Source: Leguminivora glycinivorella (Eukaryota > Arthropoda > Insecta > Lepidoptera > Tortricidae). Taken from it: a DNA stretch of 64,000 bases. The notes under the pieces are model-generated. The model saw nothing but the letters and a program-made list of their open reading frames with translations. It was not told where the DNA came from and searched no databases. Below are positions 35,093 to 45,909 of the stretch, one piece after another. Location: positions 11,550,783 to 11,614,782 of the forward strand of contig NC_062980.1 in NCBI RefSeq assembly GCF_023078275.1, read 5' to 3'. Positions within the stretch are counted from its first letter, which is position 1, and every line of letters starts with the position of its first letter. Position numbers and translations under genes: made by a program.

Positions 35093-35194
35093 CAAGGATC
35101 GTTAACTGCGAGCGAAATCCATTGAAATGACGTATGACAACCAGTTAGCAACCCTAGTACTTCAATGGATTTCGCTCGCAGTTAACGATCCTTG
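35093..35194. mobile_element. 102-bp hAT-type MITE with perfect 34-bp arms
   Basis: The arms CAAGGATCGTTAACTGCGAG... at 35093-35126 and their exact complement at 35161-35194 are identical over 34 bp. TTAATAAG flanks both sides (35085-35092 and 35195-35202), an 8-bp duplication typical of hAT elements. Confidence 0.85.
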
Positions 35195-35202
35195 TTAATA
35201 AG

Positions 35203-36182
35203 TTTCCGCTTTTTATACTGCTGTAAATAAGTATGAAAGAATCCAAAATTGCACATAAATTAACATGGCATTTCATTGAATTTTATCGAGTCGTATAATT
35301 ATTTAAAACTATTACGTAATTGAAAACGAGATAAACGTATTTTGAACAATGATTCCAATAATTTAATTGGCTCAGAGCTGCGACATTATAATATCCAATT
35401 GATTTGAAATGTAATTTAAACTACTCATTTGTAATTATACTTTGCTGGATTCACTCAAGGGTAGAATTTCAACGATCACAGTATACGAGATACCTACGAG
35501 TTTGTCTATATAGTATTTCCATTATACCTACAATATATTTTAACATTATACCAAAATGTTAATCCACTCTGTCGTACCTGAGTAACAAACATCATTAAAA
35601 GTTAATGTTAAATCTAATCATCTCAAAAATAAAATATCCCTAAATAAATTCTACCATTTTAACACTCACTAAATCATATAATATCTACACGTACTCAATG
35701 ATCTGTTTAGTAAACTCAATCTGTTTGGCATTTAGAAATATCGAAGTTCTAAATTGGATGTTTAGATATGGGTGTTATTCCGTCATAAAACCTTTTGTAA
35801 GTTCATCCTTTAGGCGGATTTTGACTTTAAAATTTTATAATGGTAAGGATTTTGATACGACTTTGACCGTGAGTACTAATCGGTCAATCAGCTACCTGTG
35901 CCTTGTTGCACCACGGTGAGAATGTTACCGACAGTGACACTTCGCCGAATGTCTACTTATTCAGAATGGGTACAAAATTGTCAGAATCAAATGTAAATGT
36001 CACCGTGATGAAACAAGTCACAGCTCACTGTGATTGGTACTGGAGAAAGGTAAACGGAATTCCCCTCAATAAGCATCTCGCTCGTTTTGCGCGTGAGATG
36101 ATATGCTACGAGTCGTGGTAGTGTCAAAATGAGATGAAAGTCGTATCAAACTTTAAATAAATAAAATAAATATTGGTGGACA
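35203..36182. other. Spacer, no recognised gene
   Basis: The two 72-73-codon ORFs at 35698-36121 have no recognisable domain. 'accgacagtgacac' near 35928 recalls the palindrome at 25.3 kb but is too short to link. Confidence 0.35.
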
Positions 36183-36332
36183 CCTTACCCTATAACCCAC
36201 CTTAACCTATCCCCAAACTAAGCAACGCTTGTACTATGGGTGCGAGGCGACGATATACATACTTATATAGATAAATACATACTTATATACATACAATAAA
36301 ACATCCATGACTCAGGAACAAATATCTGTCTT
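36183..36332 (-). mobile_element. SINE family 2, truncated remnant
   Basis: 'gcgaggcgacgatatacata' and 'aacatccatgactcaggaac', 'aaatatctgt' match the tail and body of the SINE at 15.5 kb. The tRNA-like head is missing. Confidence 0.5.
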
Positions 36333-36479
36333 TTAAAAGAGAATTGGCGCCTATTAGTGAGAAGCCTTCAAATTATTATAAGGTAAATTTAATAGGTAAA
36401 TATAAAACAATATGTAAATAAACTTCCATCGTTTCATCGCCCATATGCTGAATATTAATTTGCGCTCTTATGTTAAGAC

Positions 36480-36640
36480 GATACGGTAGTACGCCACTTG
36501 TCCTATTTCGGTCCTGAAGCTAGTCTCATCCAGTTGTGGCCCGCAATTTTTTTTTGATGTCGTCCACCTCAACGAGCCAACGGATGCCAAGCGCTTTTTA
36601 CATCTGTGGCGGCCACCATTCTGTTAACATTTTAGTCCAT
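36480..36640 (-). pseudogene. Relic of a LINE reverse-transcriptase C-terminus (RTE-like)
   Basis: On the minus strand a segment reads like the 'RWxxDI' block (here LGIRWLVEVDDIK) followed, after a frame change, by GHNWMRLA and a DKWR-like end. I recognise this order from the end of RTE-type LINE proteins. Stops and frame changes show it is dead. Confidence 0.45.
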
Positions 36641-36881
36641 CTGCCATCACTCTGCCTAGATTATTTCATGTCCCAGCCTCAACTCCATTTTAGTTTGGTA
36701 AGGACGAATAGGTAAAACCTATTTTAACAATATGTTTGAAATAAACTTTTGATCGTTTTCATTGGACAATTTTTTTTCCCTAGTTAATAACACTTGCCAT
36801 TAATATTAATTTGCGCTCTTATGTTAAGATAAATACTCATGTTAGTAGTCCATACTTACTTACTTATTTACTAATCACTAC

Positions 36882-37012
36882 ATAGTATAAAACAAAGTCG
36901 CTTTCTCTGTCCCTATGTATGCTTAAATCTTTAAAACTAAGCAACGGATTTTGATGCGTTTTTTTTTAATAGATAGAGTGATTGTAGAGGAAGCCGGGGC
37001 GGGTCGCTAGTA
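36882..37012 (+). mobile_element. Non-autonomous element ending in CTAG, adjacent to Helitron-like copy
   Basis: 'tagtataaaacaaagtcgct' to 'gccggggcgggtcgctag' is a pattern I recognise as a dispersed lepidopteran element with a Helitron-like CTAG end. Its end directly abuts the next Helitron-like copy. Confidence 0.5.
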
Positions 37013-37140
37013 ATATTATAAATGAGAAAGTGTGTGTCTGTTTGTTTGTCCGTCTTTCACGGCAAAACGGAGCGACCAATTGACGTGACTTTTAAGTGGA
37101 GATAGTTGAAGGGATGGAGAGTGACATATGGCTACTATTT
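37012..37140 (+). mobile_element. Helitron-like repeat, 3'-truncated copy
   Basis: 'taatattataaatgagaaag' through 'cacggcaaaacggagcgacc' and 'gatggagagtgacata' follows 21562-21680, then similarity ends. Confidence 0.65.
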
Positions 37141-37145
37141 GTCCC

Positions 37146-38735
37146 TTCCTATTAACCCCCACTTCACGAAAAATCCTAAGAATTATCATGTTATCTGGGA
37201 TCGAGTCTCCTTGTCTGCCGTTTCCACTGTTCCCGGTTCTGGGCTTTGGTGTTGTCCACTCGTATCTCTTTTAACTATACCTTTATCAATATCTCGTTAC
37301 ATTCCATCCAGGTTAAAACTAAGTACATCCAACAGATCAATTTTAAAATGTATCTACCGCTGATCTCAGAAATATCTCTTATTTTATCAAAGTACCATCT
37401 ACAAGTGTACGGCGTGTCTCGTTTTCGCGAAGTGCGGAGTGTGTGAAACGAATTTGAAATGATGCCTTCTTGCGATACCCTAAACGTGATAAGACTTCGG
37501 TGATTTATTACAGTAGAATTGAGCTGTAATTAGTTATAAAAGAACAAATTGGATGATTTTTAGAGGAGATTTTTGTATTTATTAAAGGGAAATTATTTTT
37601 AATTATCTCTGACTTTTACGTATGAATTATCAAATTTATTATATTTTATATCCTGGTCAAAAACGAATGAACCAGGCGTTTTCTGTGCCCTAAAAAAATT
37701 GAGTCCATTTGATATCTTGTATACAGACCAAGATGCCAGCATTAGCATATACCTAATATAAAGTTTCTATTCGATAGCTCAAGTAGTTCTCAAGATATTT
37801 AGCAATGTGACAAAAGGACGGATCGACGGCCTGATTTAGATGGCGTGTGAACTCGCATGTGATTTTAGTTACATTGATTAATTTTGCACAGCCATGAAAT
37901 ACCGCAATTAAAACTCTACCGTCTAAATGGGGCGTTAGGGCTCCTTTTTTACCTTTTTGGTTGGGAATCTTAAAATATTTTTATTATTCGGCATTATTCT
38001 AAAATAACAAACAAACATTGTTGTGCTAAAATCATCTTTCCAAATAAAAAGTATAGTAAAGTAAGGTATTATGGTTTAGACGATATAGTGATTTATTAGA
38101 CAAGAAAGTAAATGACGATAATATCAAAATCCATGAAACTTTTACTAGACCTATCGGTTCTATTTTCTGTACCAACTTAAGGTACGTGCCCTGTGTGTGC
38201 AGTGTAAGAGTGTAACGTACGGGTAATAAATTATTTTTGAACAAGCAGAAACGTCTGCGAACGATGCTATTAAGTTTAAAACGTCGCTCGAGCCTCCCTA
38301 AAGACACATGGTGTAAAAATTTGCTGACTGCTGATAAGATCTCGGCGGCTCAGGTGGCAGGGTACTGGGGTACTAATCCAGAGGCCATGAGTGTAAGTTT
38401 CACTCAATAAAATTGTATTCAATAATTGTTAAATATAACATAAAGTGAGTATAGAAATTATAAATTCGACATAGCAAATAATATTATGCGCAATGCAGCA
38501 AACGTAGCGCATTTAAAGTGATTTGTTTGGTTTGCGAATGGCGTAATACTTTGGTGTAAGCTATGAGCTGTACGAATGTTATTAAGCCTACATCTTTATG
38601 TAATTCACGACATACATATTTTGTTCTCTAGTAAAATTTAAACAGGATCTTGTTCGTTTCAAAACAAATAAAAGTAGAATTTAAAAAACTTCTTAAATGT
38701 TTTACAAAAATTTTATTGTAAGTTAGTCCCAAAAA
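37146..38735. other. Spacer, no recognised gene
   Basis: Overlapping ORFs of 66-91 codons show no family. A dispersed phrase 'gatttagatggcgtgtgaac' near 37832 resembles a MITE end. Nothing else. Confidence 0.35.
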
Positions 38736-39565
38736 TGACAAAAAAAATCGGTCAAGTGCGGCCAAATAGTTATGCGCCGTCGTAGGGTAAAATAAATATG
38801 TAACAACAAGTCTCGATAAGTCTGGCAATCTGGCAACACTGCTGGCTACCATATGATGGATAGTCTACTCTCGTATCTCGCGAAGACATGATCTAGCGCC
38901 AATCATTTGCAAGCCCTGCTGGCAACACTGATGAACATAAAACGCTACATTTCACCACTTGCACTGAGCTCGTAATTGCTACGTTCTAGACGAAACTAGT
39001 CGGGAAGCAATAAATGGCCGCGGCGCTTGTTACACTCACTTCGGAACTGCTAACTGTGGCCAAGTGGTCTAGCGAAACCCTTCCATGCATCACGTTTTTA
39101 GAGTTCCGTAAACTAGAACCGTCGTCGTCCATCCGTTCTTCTGCCTGTATTTATCCGTACAATGGCTTACATAGTAACTGTGGCCAAGTAGTTCGGTTAG
39201 CGAAACCCTTCCATGCTTCACGCTTTTAGGGTTCCGTAGACAACTGGGAAACCGCAATCTGTCCACTGTTAATTAAGCTTCAAGATAGTTAGTGTAATGA
39301 ATATGGGATTACTAAGATCGTTCTTTGATAATATTAATATTTTCGGAAATAATCGCTCCTAAAGGAAAAAAAGTGCGTCCCCCCCCTCTAACTTTTGAAC
39401 CATATGTTTAAAAAATATGAAAAAAATCACAAAAGTAGAACTTTATAAAGACTTTCTAGGAAAATTGTTTTGAACTTGATAGGTTCAGTAGTTTTTGAGA
39501 AAAATACGGAAAACTACGGAACCCTACACTGAGCGTGGCCCGACACGCTCTTGGCCGGTTTTTTA
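38736..39565. repeat. 'ggccaagtgcg/ttccgta' repeat, copy 3, rearranged
   Basis: It starts 'aaatcggtcaagtgcggcca' and ends 'cacgctcttggccggttttt', with 'ctacggaaccct' just inside the right end, matching the layout of 13008-13475. Inside, a block of about 124 bp ('aactgtggccaagt', 'cgaaacccttccatgc', 'agggttccgta') is repeated in tandem at 39052 and 39176. Confidence 0.5.
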
Positions 39566-39749
39566 GTTACGTTGTTTCATATTAAAAAAATGGTGATAGA
39601 TTTTTTTCATTATTTTTCCAGTGCTCAGCATATATGTTAAAAAAAGTAAAATCATGCAATTAAGGGTTTATTGACATTTATGGAGTGCCTCTCTAATTTA
39701 TATTTCCGCAATGGGTACATCGATGGGTAGATTTAAATAATAACATTTT

Positions 39750-39792
39750 TAACCCCCGACGCAAAAAACGAAGGGGTGTTATAAGTTTGACG

Positions 39793-39831
<39 letters not shown>

Positions 39832-40005
39832 TTGTCTGTCTGTCTGTTTGTGTGTGTGTCTGTCTGTGGCATCGTAGCTCCCAAACGGATGAACCGATTT
39901 AGATTGATTTTTTTTGTCTGAAAGCTGAGTTAGTCGGGAGTGTTCTTAGCCATGTTTCATGAAAATGGTCCACTAAATCGGGGTCGGGGGTTTTTTCAAA
40001 ATTTA
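39750..40005 (+). repeat. 'aacccccgacgcaaaaaacg' repeat with CTGT microsatellite, copy 1
   Basis: It runs from 'aacccccgacgc' through a (CTGT)n tract at 39797-39860, 'tggcatcgtagctccc', 'ggatgaaccgattta' and 'tagtcgggagtgttcttagc' to 'gggttttttcaaaatttaat'. A second copy is at 40549. I recognise it as a common lepidopteran repeat. Confidence 0.7.
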
Positions 40006-40548
40006 ATTAAATAAATAATTTTATGACTTTTATGTAATTCCCAAAAGATTTGACAATTTGTAAATACATAGGTAAAGAAAATATTCGTTCTATCTGAATA
40101 TGACGATAGGTACCTACGTTAAAAATAGAGCGCTTTCGAACTACGTCCGATCCGAATCCGATAAATTCGTGAAAATAAAATTACGCATTATTATGGACTA
40201 TGGACGGAAATCTGGCAGGATTTTGGAGTAGGCCCTTGAGGCAACCTGCTAAGATGCTTCTCTTATCATAGTCAACCTCAGGTCTGCAAGCTGGCAGCTG
40301 GGGAGCGGGGCTAAATCGACAATCGATTATATTTTTAAGACGATACAGGACGGTTCAATTTCCATACCAACGCTCTCGACTATTTCCTCCCTGGTTTTTG
40401 AAGGTAGACTGATTTTTTCAACACAGATTATTCTATAAATTGAAATAGACATCATATACAAAATAAAAAACGACAAGGCCCAAGGCAACAATTAGTGCTT
40501 GCACCTCCTATCTTCTTTGCAGCATTACGATATAGCGAAAGACTATTT

Positions 40549-40785
40549 TTAACCCCCGACGCAAAAACGAAGGGGTGTTATAAGTTTGACGTGTCTGTCT
40601 GTCTATTTGTCTGTTTGTCTGTGTGTGTGTGTGTCTGTGGCATCGTAGTTCCCGAATGGATGAACCGATTTAAATTTAGTTTTTTTGTCTGAAAGCTGAG
40701 TTAGTCGGGAGTGTTCTTAGCCATGTTTCATGAAAATCGGTCCACTATGTCGCGGTCGGGAGTTTTTTCAAAATTTTAATTTCAA
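40549..40785 (+). repeat. 'aacccccgacgc' repeat, copy 2, nested
   Basis: The same order as at 39750, with a shorter CTGT tract. It interrupts a repeat whose two sides ('gtgcttgcacctcctat' and 'aaataatttgatttgtt') are found joined at about 59320-59440, which shows the nesting. Confidence 0.65.
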
Positions 40786-41274
40786 TAACAAATCAAAGAA
40801 ATATTCAATAAAATAATTTGATTTGTTCCCAGTCAGGTTGTTATTAATTATTAATCTTATCTGTGTTGGAACGTTTCGATATTTTTATTTTTAAAGACGC
40901 TCGAGTCAATCAAAAATTTCCTAAAACGGCCTTTTTCATTATGGCGCAAAAAAAGTGATACTCAAGATTGGTAACAATTAGCCAAAAAACCTAAACGGTA
41001 CGACATAGATTTGATGAAAAACGTGTGGCCTGTGCCTTTAAAAAAGTAAAACAGAAAAACGTACGTCGTTTTCGTACGTGTTTTCGCTACGATCAATATG
41101 CAAATGAATAATTTAGTAGGCAAGTTTTATTTAAATCGATTAAATCGTAAATAGTGGCTTGCAGCTAAAAATAATGTTCAACTGGAAAAACCTAGGTACG
41201 TTTTTTCGCTAGAATCTATATTTTAGTAGGAAAATTTCTTAAAAATAGATTAAAATTAAACTGGTACAGATTTT

Positions 41275-41480
41275 TTTAATTATCCCGTTATAGTGCCCTA
41301 CTGCTGGGCAAAGGCCTTACCCCTTGATTTCCTTAACTCCCTCTGGTGTTATTTTTCCGGCCATGCAGTCACTCATAAAGGCGTCCAAGTCGTCTCACCA
41401 TGCATGCGATAGACCAGACGTGGCATGCACAAATACACTTCAGCATGGCGGTTTTCTTCCCTACTTACTTTAATATGTCA
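41275..41480 (-). repeat. LINE 3' region relic
   Basis: 'agtgccctactgctgggcaa' followed by 'aggcctt' and 'aagtcgtctcaccatgcatg' is the antisense of a common lepidopteran LINE 3' region as I recognise it. No coding frame survives. Confidence 0.4.
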
Positions 41481-41584
41481 TTTCTGTCGTAGATCAAATT
41501 TAGCTGTAGACCACCTTTAACGACTAACTTACGAAAAACTAAAAAATGTTTACAACATGTCGGTGCGTACCTTAAACAAACCAT

Positions 41585-42270
41585 GAAAAAAAAACCGCCT
41601 CCTAAAAATAAGCGCGTTAGAAAACACGGAGAAAAAAGAAAAAAATAATTTTACATTGCAATAATATTGATGATTAGATTTCCTACCTAAACCTTTGAAA
41701 TCAGATTTCTTAAGACGATACGATACAGGTCAGTTCTCCATACACACGCTCTCGACTATTTCCTCCTTGGTTTTTGAAGATAGAGCAATGATTTTTTCGA
41801 CACAGATTATTATTATTTTTATCTGAGTCGGACTGTTTTGACATTTTTTGCTATTCTTATTTTAAAAGATGCTAGATCCAATGAAAAATTTCTAAAAACG
41901 GCATTTTTCAATATGGCTCGAAAAAGGGATACTCAAGATCGGTAACAATTGTCCAAAAAATCTAAACGGTCCGACACAGATTATTTCATTTTGATTCAGA
42001 TTCTCAAATTTCGTTCCGTTTAAATAAGTTTTGAAGGAGGAAAAGAGAGCGGAACCTCGATTTCAAAGATTTTTTCGCAATATCTTTTAACTGAGTTGTT
42101 CTTAATGGAAATTTTTTTTCGATAAATCTAGTTAATAAAACTAGTATATTTAACTAAAATTCCCAAATTGAAAGGGGGACTCCTTTCCTTAGCATTTTCG
42201 GTCCCGTAGCGTCTTAATGTATTGCAATAATCAAAACATCTAAATTATAGACTAATCAATTATTTTTGTT
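41585..42270. repeat. Copy of the 57.7 kb hairpin arm, split by a TTAA element
   Basis: 'aaccgcctcctaaaaataag', 'cgcgtta' and 'acacggagaaa' lead to 'cagatttctta'; after the inserted element the sequence resumes with 'ttgcaataatcaaaacatc' and 'aatcaattatttttgtt'. Both sides match the arm at 57662-57805 in order. Confidence 0.65.
41714..42213. mobile_element. TTAA-flanked element, copy 2 (500 bp)
   Basis: It is bounded by TTAA at 41710-41713 and 42214-42217 and starts GACGATACGATACAGG; the right end reversed is GACGCTACGGGACCG. The empty site is visible in the hairpin arm at 57.75 kb ('gatttcttatcggattgca'). No transposase. Confidence 0.7.
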
Positions 42271-42291
42271 AGTAATTAAATTCCGTTAGGC

Positions 42292-42418
42292 CGTTTTCAC
42301 ATTATCCGATCCGATATCGGATGTCGTAAGGATTTCAATGGAAAAAATACAAGATGGCGCCTGTAATGTATAGGATATCGGTCCTACATCCGATATCGGA
42401 TCGGATAATGTGAAAACG
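42292..42418. mobile_element. Palindromic 'atccgatatcggat' MITE, copy 2
   Basis: Perfect 33-bp arms 'cgttttcacattatccgatc...' at 42292-42324 and 42386-42418, with a 61-bp centre. It is the same family as 34704-34835. Confidence 0.8.
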
Positions 42419-42893
42419 CACTTACGATTCATTAAGTTTTGAAGGAGGAAACAGTCGAGAGCGGAACCTCGATTATAAAGATTTTTTTCGCAATATCTTT
42501 TAACTGAGTTGTTCTGAATGGACAATTTTTTTCGATAAATCTAATTAATAACACTAGTATATTTAACTAAAATTCCCAAATTGAAAGGGCTCCCTTTCCT
42601 TTCCATTTTCGCTCCTGTAGCGTCTTAAATACCTAAAAGTACTTAAACACCTAAAAGTACTTAAATACCTAAAAGAACAACCAGCGCATCGTGTCATCAC
42701 GCACGCACACAAGGGTAGCTTAGCTAACAACTGCGACACGGCCGGCCGCCGCGGCACGTTGCCGTATCGTGCAAATGCCACATTGAGCGGTGTAGGGTTG
42801 CCAACCGTAGGTAGTATACACAAAGACAGGAAAAATGCTCTGAGGGAAATGATATGATATAATTTATGCCAATAATAATAATAATAATTATAA

Positions 42894-44883
42894 TTTATTT
42901 TTTTGGTGCCAATTTATGCGCGCTTCTAAAAAAGGACGGTGGTATACGTCCCATTGCTGTTGGGACCACTTTTCGTCGTTTGGCTGCGAAAGTTGCCTGT
43001 CGTTCTCACTTGGACGGGCTTGGCAAGGAGTTCAGTCCCATTCAGTTGGGGTTTGGCGCGAGAAGTGGTTGTGAAGCTGCTGTCCACGCAGTTCGGACGT
43101 ATACGGAGCGTCTGGGGAGTGGAGTGCTATTGAAAGTAGATGTGGCAAACGCGTTTAACTCTGTTGATAGAGGCACCCTCCTAACGCAAGTCCGGGAGAA
43201 GATGCCCAGGGTATACAAATTTGTATGGCAGTGCTACAGTTCCCCGACTAAGCTGTTATTTAAGTCGAATCTTTTGGCCTCATCTGTCGGGTGTCAGCAG
43301 GGTGATCCCTTGGCTCCTGCAATCTTTAGCCTCGCCATCCATCCTGTTATAAAGAACCTCAAATCAAGTCTGAATGTGTGGTACCTAGATGATGGGACGC
43401 TGGGGGGTGATGCGGATACCGTATTGTGTGACTTACGGAGGTTAACGTCCGATTTTGCTTCCATTGGTCTTTCTCTGAATTTCACGAAGTGTGAACTTTT
43501 CGTTTCTAGTGCTAACCTGGACAAGGAAAGTATAGTCGAGAAGTTTAAAGAAGTGGCTCCGGGAATAAGTGTTGTGGATGAGAGGTCGCTTAATCTCCTG
43601 GGGTGTCCCGTTTTGGACCAGTCTTTTGAGGATTATGTGGAGGGTAAAATTCAGAACTTCAAGTCTGTTTCGGATCGCTTACTGGAGATTAATGTTCATA
43701 CGGCTTACACCATTTTTCGATATTGCCTGTTTGTCCCAAAGTTCACATATGTTCTTCGGTGTAGTCATTTCTGGAAGTTCCCTAATCTTCTCTTGAAGTT
43801 GGACGAGTTGTTAAAGGATTCTCTGGTGTTGATCCTTAATGTGTCTCTTGATTCGAGGTCTTGGAGTCAGGCTACTCTGCCTATAAGATTTGGCGGTTTG
43901 GGAATCCGGAGTATCTCCAGTGTGGCGTTGCCTGCTTTCTTGGCGTCAGTGCATAGCGCGCACGGTTTAGTAGGAGGAATTTTGGGTTCATCTTTTGATG
44001 ACCTAGAACCTTCGCACCTCGCTGAGGCCAGGAGTGCATGGACATTGTCTTGCCCCAACGACTTGCCTTCTAATCTTTGCTCGCAGAGGCAGTGGGACGA
44101 GCCGCTTTGCCAGTTAGTACGGAATAATCTTCTTGATACGTCATCTGGCTTGGCTGAGCGTGCTCGTCTCTTGGCTGCTGCAGAGTGGGAATCAGGTCAG
44201 TGGTTGTTGGCCCTGCCATCTCCGTCTTTGGGTACGCTTCTGGACAACGTCACTTTTCGGCTGGCCGCCAGTTTGCGGGTAGGGGCAGTGACAAATGTGC
44301 CGCATCACTGCCAATGTGGCTCTATGGTGGACACCCTTGGTCATCATGGCCTTTCGTGTAGCAGGAGTGCGGGTCGGATTCCTCGTCATGCTAGTTTAAA
44401 TGACATCATCCGAAGGGCTCTTGTCAGTGTGAAGGTACCGGCCATTCTGGAACCTGTTGGTCTGGCAAGAGATGATGGCAAGAGGCCCGACGGCATGACG
44501 TTGGTACCGTGGTCCATGGGGAGGCCTCTGGTTTGGGATGCGACGTGCGTCGACACTTTCGCCGTTTCCCATTTGCCGGGCACTAGCGCTCTTGCTGGTC
44601 ATGCGGCGTCTACTGCCGAAGACCGTAAACGTCGCAAGTACGATACGCTGGGCAGTGGGTATATTTTTGAGGCGTTTGCGGTCGAAACGATGGGACCTTG
44701 GGGCCCGGGGCTCGGCGCCTCTATAAAGATTTGGCGTCTCGTTTGGTAGATGTGACGGGTGACAAAAGGGCTGGCCAGTATTTTGCTCAGAGAATAAGCA
44801 TCGCCATTCAGCGAGGCAATGCGGCCAGCCTTTTGGGCACGCTGCCTGTTGGTGGCGACTTGCAGGGTGTTGTTGAGTTGTAG
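42894..44883 (+). pseudogene. 5'-truncated LINE protein: reverse transcriptase, zinc knuckle, restriction-like endonuclease
   Basis: The open frame runs from an (AAT)n tract at 42872 to a stop at 44747-44749 and then continues in another frame to 44883. In the 627-residue frame, LKVDVANAFNSV (89-100) is RT motif A, QQGDPLAP (144-151) motif B and YLDDG (173-177) motif C. A Cys-His knuckle (C482, C484, H494, C498) precedes KRPDG (539-543) and LVWDATC (555-561), the PD-(D/E)xK-like endonuclease of RLE-type LINEs. Such proteins nick the target and prime cDNA synthesis. One base is missing near 44700-44712 in a G-rich run; after it the C-terminus continues as GPGARRLYKDLASRL. The N-terminal part is gone. 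The first ATG codons encode a poly-Ile tract from the microsatellite and are not the native start. YLDD instead of FADD is unusual for R2-type RLE elements; the clade is unresolved. Confidence 0.85.
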
Positions 44884-45130
44884 GTGTGTGTGTGTTTTTT
44901 TTTTTTTTTTTTTTTTAAATATGTACTTTTAGGTTTAGTTTATTGACGATGCATGTTGCGGATTTTCCATTGTCTTACTTTTTGACGAAGCTTGTAGCTA
45001 ATAACGGATTTTGTATTCAGTTGACGAAGCCTGCGTTGCGGATTTGAGAATATGGTCTATGATATATAGTATTGTAAGTAATATATTATTTTGGTTCAGC
45101 GTACTGTAATTATTTTTAATTTCTGTACCA
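44884..45130 (+). repeat. 3'UTR of the RLE LINE with a repeated block
   Basis: After a GT run and a T-tract of about 22 bases, 'ttgacga(a/t)gc(t/c)tg' followed by 'gcggatt' or 'acggatt' appears three times (44943, 44980, 45021). The true 3' end is not visible. Confidence 0.5.
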
Positions 45131-45193
45131 TTTTTTTTGTAGGTACTGTACTGCACACAATTACACCGTCATATTTAAAATAGACACCTAACT

Positions 45194-45650
45194 TAGATAA
45201 GTACTCGACACCGATAGCAATAAGAAGCTGCAGGGCAATCATGGTCGCGTTGTACAGCCACACGCTAAGGCCGAGTACCTGGATTACTAAATGGACTGAA
45301 ATGATATGGAATCAAATGGTACTTAGGCGTTGCATGTGCCTGCACAGACTGCATAAAATAAGGTGGGAGGCGATAGCAAGGGATCCTATTGGCCTAAGTC
45401 CCTACTTCCCTAGCCCTAACTTATTCTATGACAAGGATGTCTGTACCGGGAGACCTATCGGTAACAGACGGATTCCCTACGGGGGGGGATCAAGGTGGTT
45501 GGATGGATACTTGCTGCCGATCGCCCAGGCTCAGACGACCGATTAAGGCTAAAGGAGTCTTATGCCACAGCAAGGGTACCTGTAAAAAGGTGGTGGATGG
45601 GAGTCTCTACTCTCAGAGTGTCGCCCTGAGCAAGCAGAGGTTTTAGGTAT
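45194..45650. other. Unassigned GC-richer block, probably a decayed repeat
   Basis: Base composition is more balanced than the flanks, and ORFs of 101 and 72 codons overlap in different frames, as in a decayed coding sequence. No motif lets me name the family. It lies between the LINE 3'UTR and the retroviral LTR. Confidence 0.3.
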
Positions 45651-45658
45651 GGAGGTAG

Positions 45659-45866
45659 TGAAACACCAACGGACAATTGGTATCTGATTTATTTACAAAT
45701 TATATTTCCTTATATACACAATATTACCTATAGCACACATATGTAAATCTTATTTGTATTCCATCCGTGTAAAGTGCAACTACTACACTATGTTTGTGCT
45801 GGCTTATGCCCTAGATTGATTTGCGCGGATCAGCGCGATGCGCTGACGAAATCTGTTGTCTAAACA
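45659..45866 (-). repeat. Probable 3' LTR of the BEL/Pao-type retrovirus
   Basis: On the minus strand it would start TGTTTAGACAACAG at 45866, 44 bp after the env stop, and end GGTGTTTCA at 45659. It has TATATAAGG and AATAAA in the right order for promoter and polyadenylation signals. Without a second LTR the limits are inferred from the TG...CA rule. Confidence 0.4.
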
Positions 45867-45909
45867 TCCTGGCGACTCTCGACGGCAGCGGGAATGATGG
45901 GAAGCTGCT

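Larger units (their letters stand above)
40339..42624. mobile_element. TTAA-flanked element, copy 1, carrying nested insertions
   Basis: It starts GACGATACAGG after TTAA (40335-40338) and ends CTGTAGCGTC before TTAA (42625-42628). Its left part (40339-40545, 40855-41030) and right part (42420-42624) match copy 2 at 41714-42213 in order. Between them lie a 40.5 kb repeat, a LINE relic, a hairpin-arm repeat that itself contains copy 2, and a palindromic MITE. TTAA duplication fits piggyBac-type elements, but the ends are not the usual CCC, so the class is open. Confidence 0.6.

Noticed and set aside
39693..39884. Thr/Asp/Arg-repeat ORF on the minus strand
   Set aside because: It is a translation of the (CTGT)n microsatellite within a dispersed repeat.
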